This document shows, piece by piece, positions 47,363-50,955 of a DNA stretch of 50,955 nt. Numbering within the stretch: position 1 is the stretch's first letter; each line of letters starts with the position of its first letter. The notes under the pieces were generated by a model, which was not told the origin of the DNA, did not search any database, and was given only the letters and a program-made list of their open reading frames with translations. The translations under genes were made by a program, and so were the position numbers. The DNA is taken from assembly GCA_020025575.1 (NCBI GenBank), contig JAHHRW010000013.1, positions 1 through 50,955 on the forward strand. Direction: 5' to 3'. The DNA is from Oscillospiraceae bacterium (GTDB lineage Bacteria; Bacillota; Clostridia; Oscillospirales; Oscillospiraceae).

Positions 47363-48491
47363 CAGAATGAGAAAACTTGCATCGGATGCGGTGTGGCAGG
47401 CTTGCAGACTGCTGCCGATTCAAAAGAATAAAGTTGTATTTATCAGCTATGGTGGAAAAGGCTTTGGCGGAAATCCGAAGGCGATTGCCCTTGAACTTCT
47501 GAAACAGAAAGAAAAGCTGGATTTGGTTTGGCTGTCCCGCAATCCTGCACTGAATTTGCCTGAAGGCATCCGTCTTGTTCCATTTGGTACCCCTCAGGCG
47601 GTGAAGGAACTGTCTACCGCCAGAGTGTGGGTGGATAACAGCCGTGGCGGTGCTCACTTTAAGAAAAGCCAGCAGTATTATATGCAAACTTGGCACGGCT
47701 TTGCGCTCAAGCATATTGAGCGTGCAGCCCAGGAGCAGCTGCCCGATTCCTATGTTGCCCAGTGCAAGAAGGATTCTTCTTTCATTGATCTGATTGTGTC
47801 CAACAGTGATTTTATGACCCGAGTTTATCGGAATGATTTCTGGTATGACGGGGAGATTGCGCTGTACGGCTCTCCGAGAAACGACATTTTCTATGAAGAA
47901 AATTCTGTTTTCCCGGCCGCAGTGCGTAAATTCTTCGGCTTGCCACAGGATCAAAAGCTTTTGCTTTATGCCCCCACATTCCGAGCAGATTTTTCTGTTG
48001 ATGGCTATGCACTGGACGTGGAGCGAACACTGAAAGCTTGTGAAAGCCGCTTTGGCGGTGCGTGGACGGCTCTGATTCGTCTGCATTCTAATGTGGCGGA
48101 GAAGTCCGCAGGACTATTCCCGTACGATGGTAAGCGGATCGTGGATGCTACAGCCTATGGCGATATGCAGGAACTGCTGGCGGCGGTGGATCTGCTGATT
48201 ACGGACTATTCCTCATCCATGTTTGATTATAGTCTGCAAGGCAAGCCCTGTATTCAGTTTGCCACGGATCTGGAGGCATATAAACGGGATCGAAATTTTT
48301 ATTTCCAACTGGATCAGCTGCCGTTTCCTTTGGCACAAAGCAATGATGAACTTGCAGATGTGATTGAACACTATGATGATGTCCAGCAGCAGAAATGCTG
48401 GGAATACTTTAAGAGAGAAAATGGCATCGTGGAGGATGGAAATGCGTCTCAGAGATGTGCGCAGTGGATCCTGAACCATGTGAAAGGATGA
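47355..48491 (+). CDS. CDP-glycerol glycerophosphotransferase family protein (TagB/TagF-like)
   Basis: A 378-residue protein of the family that transfers glycerol-phosphate from CDP-glycerol in teichoic acid synthesis. The catalytic signatures YMQTWHGFALKHI (near 110), SDFMTRVYRNDF, YGSPRNDIFYE, LLYAPTFRADF, LIRLHSNVAEK and LLITDYSSSMFDYSLQGKPCIQF are all present. Start at 47355 is supported by AAGGAG 8 nt upstream. It is paired with the CDP-glycerol maker TagD, so a glycerol-phosphate decoration or chain is very likely. The size fits a single-transfer (TagB) enzyme better than the long TagF polymerase. Confidence 0.92.
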   Translation: MTDRMRKLASDAVWQACRLLPIQKNKVVFISYGGKGFGGNPKAIALELLKQKEKLDLVWLSRNPALNLPEGIRLVPFGTPQAVKELSTARVWVDNSRGGAHFKKSQQYYMQTWHGFALKHIERAAQEQLPDSYVAQCKKDSSFIDLIVSNSDFMTRVYRNDFWYDGEIALYGSPRNDIFYEENSVFPAAVRKFFGLPQDQKLLLYAPTFRADFSVDGYALDVERTLKACESRFGGAWTALIRLHSNVAEKSAGLFPYDGKRIVDATAYGDMQELLAAVDLLITDYSSSMFDYSLQGKPCIQFATDLEAYKRDRNFYFQLDQLPFPLAQSNDELADVIEHYDDVQQQKCWEYFKRENGIVEDGNASQRCAQWILNHVKG

Positions 48492-48496
48492 ACAAT

Positions 48497-48889
48497 ATGA
48501 AACGCGTAATTACCTATGGCACATTTGATATGCTGCATTACGGCCATATCAATCTGCTCCGCCGGGCAAAAAGTCTTGGCGACTATCTGATTGTGGCGCT
48601 GTCTACCGATGAGTTTAACTGGAATTCCAAGCACAAGACCAGCTATTTCTCTTTTGGGGAAAGAAAGGCAATGCTGGAGGCCATTCGTTATGTGGATCTT
48701 GTGATTCCTGAGGAAAATTGGGAACAGAAGATGACGGACGTTGACAAGTATGATGTGGATATTTTCGTGATGGGTGACGACTGGGAAGGAAAGTTTGACT
48801 TCCTGAATGACAAGTGTGAGGTGGTATATCTGCCTCGGACACCGGAGATTTCTACCACAAAAGTAAAAGCGGACTTGCATAGCAAATAA
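48497..48889 (+). CDS. tagD: Glycerol-3-phosphate cytidylyltransferase
   Basis: A 130-residue nucleotidyltransferase that makes CDP-glycerol from CTP and glycerol-3-phosphate. It has the HIGH-type motif in TYGTFDMLHYGHINLLRRAKSLGD and the RTPEISTTKVK signature near the end, with FVMGDDWEGKFDFL in between; length is exactly typical of TagD. It follows the TagB-like gene by 5 bases with AAAGGAT as the ribosome binding site, and supplies its substrate. Confidence 0.95.
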   Translation: MKRVITYGTFDMLHYGHINLLRRAKSLGDYLIVALSTDEFNWNSKHKTSYFSFGERKAMLEAIRYVDLVIPEENWEQKMTDVDKYDVDIFVMGDDWEGKFDFLNDKCEVVYLPRTPEISTTKVKADLHSK

Positions 48890-48895
48890 AATACG

Positions 48896-48920
48896 GGGCG
48901 GATGTACGTTGCATCCGCCC
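48896..48920 (+). terminator. Hairpin after tagD
   Basis: Arms GGGCGGATG and CATCCGCCC around TACGTTG, followed by a poor T-run. A weak terminator for the polymer operon. Confidence 0.55.
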
Positions 48921-48945
48921 TGTTGATTCATTTAAGAGAAAACAC

Positions 48946-48973
48946 TTGACATTTTGAACGGTTATGGTATAAT
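48946..48973 (+). promoter_or_regulatory. Promoter of tRNA-Val
   Basis: TTGACA, 16 nt, TATAAT, about 17 bases before the tRNA. Confidence 0.8.
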
Positions 48974-48990
48974 GTTATCTGTTCTGATAT

Positions 48991-49067
48991 GGAGGCTTAG
49001 CTCAGCTGGTTAGAGCGCTTGCTTCACACGCAAGAGGTCGTTGGTTCGAGTCCAATAGTCTCTACCA
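48991..49067 (+). tRNA. tRNA-Val (anticodon CAC)
   Basis: A 77-nt tRNA with acceptor arm GGAGGCT/AGTCTCT (two wobble pairs), D-arm TAGCTCAGCTGGTTAGAGC, anticodon stem CTTGC/GCAAG with loop TTCACAC (anticodon CAC), T-arm GGTTCGAGTCC and an encoded CCA. It reads GUG valine codons. It is monocistronic, between its own promoter and terminator. Confidence 0.95.
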
Positions 49068-49068
49068 C

Positions 49069-49104
49069 AAAAAACCCTAGAGTCGCAACGACTTTAGGGT
49101 TTTT
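49069..49104 (+). terminator. Terminator after tRNA-Val
   Basis: Arms AAACCCTAGAGTCG and CGACTTTAGGGTTT (one mismatch) around CAA, followed by T-rich sequence. Confidence 0.8.
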
Positions 49105-49168
49105 CTTTTTGTCTTGGCAGTTGCAAATGCGCATGGTACGACAAAAATACGACACGTTTCAGACACGA

Positions 49169-49202
49169 TAAAAGAGGACTGAAGTCAATCAGTCCTCTTT
49201 TA
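49169..49202 (-). terminator. Terminator of the MATE exporter
   Basis: Perfect arms TAAAAGAGGACTGA and TCAGTCCTCTTTTA (49169-49182, 49189-49202). It starts directly after the MATE stop on the minus strand and is symmetric, so it could act both ways. Confidence 0.8.
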
Positions 49203-50573
49203 TTAATGTTTCGCCATCGCTTTTTCGTCCATGCGATCAAACGCATGAATCCAGTCTGCTTTCAAAAGATAAATCAGAAAGATGATACTGCTGCTTGACC
49301 AAGTGATTGGATAGGCCCAGGAAACAGTCTCTAATCGGGGGAAATAACCAACGGCTATGGTAATGTAGGTGACTCGTAAGACACACCAGCATAGGAGCAT
49401 GGTGAACATGGGGACAGTGGCTTTGCCTGCACCGCGCATGATGCCGGCCACACAGTGGGAAAAGGCCAGCAGGCAGAAGAACAGACACACAGTTCTGCAA
49501 TGGCGGACACCGAAGTCGATGACTTCCGGACTTCCATTAAACAGACGGATCATATCTGGGATAAACAGGTAGAAGATAATACCAATCAGCTCGGATAGAA
49601 TCACGGAACAGACGATGCCAAAACCGATCCCCTTTTTAACGCGATCGTGTTTATGAGCGCCCAGATTTTGTCCCACAAATGTTGCAAGTGCCTGTGCAAA
49701 ACAGGTGATGGGCAGGAATGCGAACCCCTCCAATTTGGAATATGCACCGCATCCGGCGATGGCGGCGGTACCAAAGGCGTTAATATTTGACTGTACAACC
49801 ACATTGGCAAGTCCAATAACGCTGTTCTGCACGCCGGATGGAAGGCCAAAATAGATGATAGATTTCAGGCTGGGCCAGTCAAAACGGATTTTGCGCAGTA
49901 CCAGCTTTCCGGGGCCGTCCATGCGCATCATACGGATGCAGCAGAGCAGGGCACTGAGACCCTGAGAGATGGTGGTGGCAAGTGCAGCAGAGCCAACGCC
50001 CATATGCAGGACAGCCACAAATATCAAGTCCAAAATGACGTTGACAATACTGGAAAAAATCAAATAATACAGCGGATGGCGACTGTCGCCCATGGCATGC
50101 AAAATACCCACAAAGATATTGTACATGACGGTGAAGAGGGCACCGCAGAAGTAGAGCCTGAAATAGCTGATAGAGTTGGGTAAAACATCGTTAGGTGTCC
50201 CCATCCATTGCAGGATGGTGGGGGTAAACACCACACCCAAAACCGTCAGCAATACGCCAGTGCAAAGGCCGAAGGCAATATCGGTGTGGATGGCTTTTTC
50301 CATAGCATCATTGTCCCGGGCACCATAATACCGTGCGATGATGACACCGGCACCCATGGCAACGCCATTGAAAAAACCGACAAACATGAAAATCAGGTTT
50401 CCAGAGGAACTGACTGCCGCCAGAGCCTGATCGCCCAGATATTGACCCACAATCAGGGAGTCGAAGGTATTGTATAATTGCTGAAAGACATTTCCGAAGA
50501 AGACCGGGAGGGCAAACCAAATGAGCTTTTTCCAGATGGTGCCTTCTGTCAGGGTATTCCGATTGGACTCCAA
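49203..50573 (-). CDS. MATE-family multidrug exporter
   Basis: A 456-residue, about 12-segment exporter of the NorM/DinF type that uses a Na+ or H+ gradient. The start WKKLIWFALPVFFGNVFQQLYNTFDSLIVGQYLG and the MGAGVIIARYYGARD stretch are typical, and the duplicated half has INAFGTAAIAGCGAYSKLEG and QNLGAHKHDRVKKG. The start is taken as TTG at 50573 with AAGGAG 7 nt upstream; the GTG at 50582 sits inside that site. The promoter at 50622-50650 has an inverted repeat beside it. Confidence 0.9.
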   Translation of the reverse strand: MESNRNTLTEGTIWKKLIWFALPVFFGNVFQQLYNTFDSLIVGQYLGDQALAAVSSSGNLIFMFVGFFNGVAMGAGVIIARYYGARDNDAMEKAIHTDIAFGLCTGVLLTVLGVVFTPTILQWMGTPNDVLPNSISYFRLYFCGALFTVMYNIFVGILHAMGDSRHPLYYLIFSSIVNVILDLIFVAVLHMGVGSAALATTISQGLSALLCCIRMMRMDGPGKLVLRKIRFDWPSLKSIIYFGLPSGVQNSVIGLANVVVQSNINAFGTAAIAGCGAYSKLEGFAFLPITCFAQALATFVGQNLGAHKHDRVKKGIGFGIVCSVILSELIGIIFYLFIPDMIRLFNGSPEVIDFGVRHCRTVCLFFCLLAFSHCVAGIMRGAGKATVPMFTMLLCWCVLRVTYITIAVGYFPRLETVSWAYPITWSSSSIIFLIYLLKADWIHAFDRMDEKAMAKH

Positions 50574-50600
50574 AGTGAACACTCCTTATAAAAAAATAAC

Positions 50601-50650
50601 GTTGCATTCGCAACTTCCTATATTATGCGACTGTTTTCTTCAAAAGTCAA
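50601..50650 (-). promoter_or_regulatory. Promoter and operator-like repeat of the MATE gene
   Basis: On the minus strand TTGACT, 17 nt, CATAAT (50650-50622). An inverted repeat GTTGC-GAAT-GCAAC (50601-50614) lies at about the transcription start, a place where a repressor could act. Confidence 0.6.
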
Positions 50651-50752
50651 TAGTGAGACAGCCCCTTTGTTCAGGATTTCTTTTCATGGGGTGTTTCAAA
50701 AGTGGGGGGAATGGATCGGATAGAATGGATTGGCATACGGATATTCTGGGTA

Positions 50753-50782
50753 TAAAAAAGAGACTTGCCGAGGCAAGTCTCT
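50753..50782 (-). terminator. Terminator of the S1-domain gene
   Basis: On the minus strand, perfect 11-bp arms AGAGACTTGCC and GGCAAGTCTCT (50772-50782 and 50759-50769) are followed by six T. Confidence 0.9.
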
Positions 50783-50800
50783 AAAGGTTAGATCTTGAAG

Positions 50801-50955
50801 TTAAGAATTCTTAGGAATATTCTTCATGGTCAAACCGATTCTGCCGCGCTTTTCATCCACTTCAAGCACAGCTACTTTTACGATATCACCAACTTTGACG
50901 ACCTCGCTGGGATGCTTGATGCGGCGGGGGGCAATCTGGGAGATGTGGACCAACC
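50801..50955 (-). CDS. S1 RNA-binding domain protein, C-terminal fragment
   Basis: The last 51 codons of a gene that continues beyond the right edge. The sequence LVHISQIAPRRIKHPSEVV followed by KVGDIVKVAVLEVDEKRGRIGLTMK is the second half of an S1 domain, ending eight residues later in IPKNS. The wording (HIS-x7-HPxEVVxVGDIVxVxVLxVD) is closest to Tex-type proteins or small S1 proteins; PNPase is less likely since those end differently. Only the family domain can be supported. Confidence 0.8.
   Translation of the reverse strand, partial: LVHISQIAPRRIKHPSEVVKVGDIVKVAVLEVDEKRGRIGLTMKNIPKNS

Overview
The window looks like a chromosomal segment of a low-to-mid G+C Firmicute of class Clostridia, probably an Oscillospirales-type gut bacterium. 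Signs are the strong AGGAGG ribosome binding sites, frequent TTG starts, a class I preQ1 riboswitch and a T-box, a SpoVB-like flippase, HemZ, a YabE-like protein beside rsmA, and Gram-positive TagD/TagB-like enzymes. No species is claimed.

Region 1 (1-4543) is a type III restriction-modification locus: the C-terminal part of Mod, an A+T-rich small protein with HEPN-like motifs, and a full Res helicase-nuclease. The HEPN-like gene sits inside the mod-res operon and is the best candidate here for an undescribed variation on a known system. Region 2 (about 4858-8860) is a decayed integrative/mobilisable element: a frameshifted Cys-rich small gene, MobC without a relaxase, a candidate oriT, a ribbon-helix-helix-like protein, a tyrosine integrase, a five-copy GTCTA/TAGAC iteron array, a winged-helix protein, an excisionase-like protein and a divergent XRE regulator with paired operator-like repeats. 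It abuts the 3' end of guaA.

Region 3 (8957-16807) is core metabolism: a GMP synthase lacking its glutaminase domain, a DUF2156-like plus GNAT pair, xpt, queT under a preQ1 riboswitch, galK-galT, rqcP and hup. Region 4 (16911-26656) is a long minus-strand operon, recJ-relA-dtd-MBL hydrolase-hemZ-amidohydrolase-spoVB-like; the amidohydrolase has lost a conserved metal-ligand His. Region 5 (26915-33662) holds an O-antigen-ligase-like membrane protein and a MacAB-like ABC exporter operon with two different adaptors. One adaptor carries a very large insertion with nine 18-nt Thr/Glu/Pro repeats.

Region 6 (33788-43433) has cell wall and translation genes: murC, an unknown gene, ddl with a DUF1934-like partner, T-box-controlled thrS without a TGS domain, a YabE-like DUF348/G5/3D protein, rsmA, a YjjG-like phosphatase, sfsA and tRNA-Leu(CAA). 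Region 7 (43524-48889) is a surface-polymer operon: a second ligase-like protein, GT2, flippase, TagB/TagF-like transferase and TagD. It probably makes a glycerol-phosphate-containing polymer. The window ends with tRNA-Val(CAC), a MATE exporter and the C-terminal S1 domain of a gene running off the right edge.
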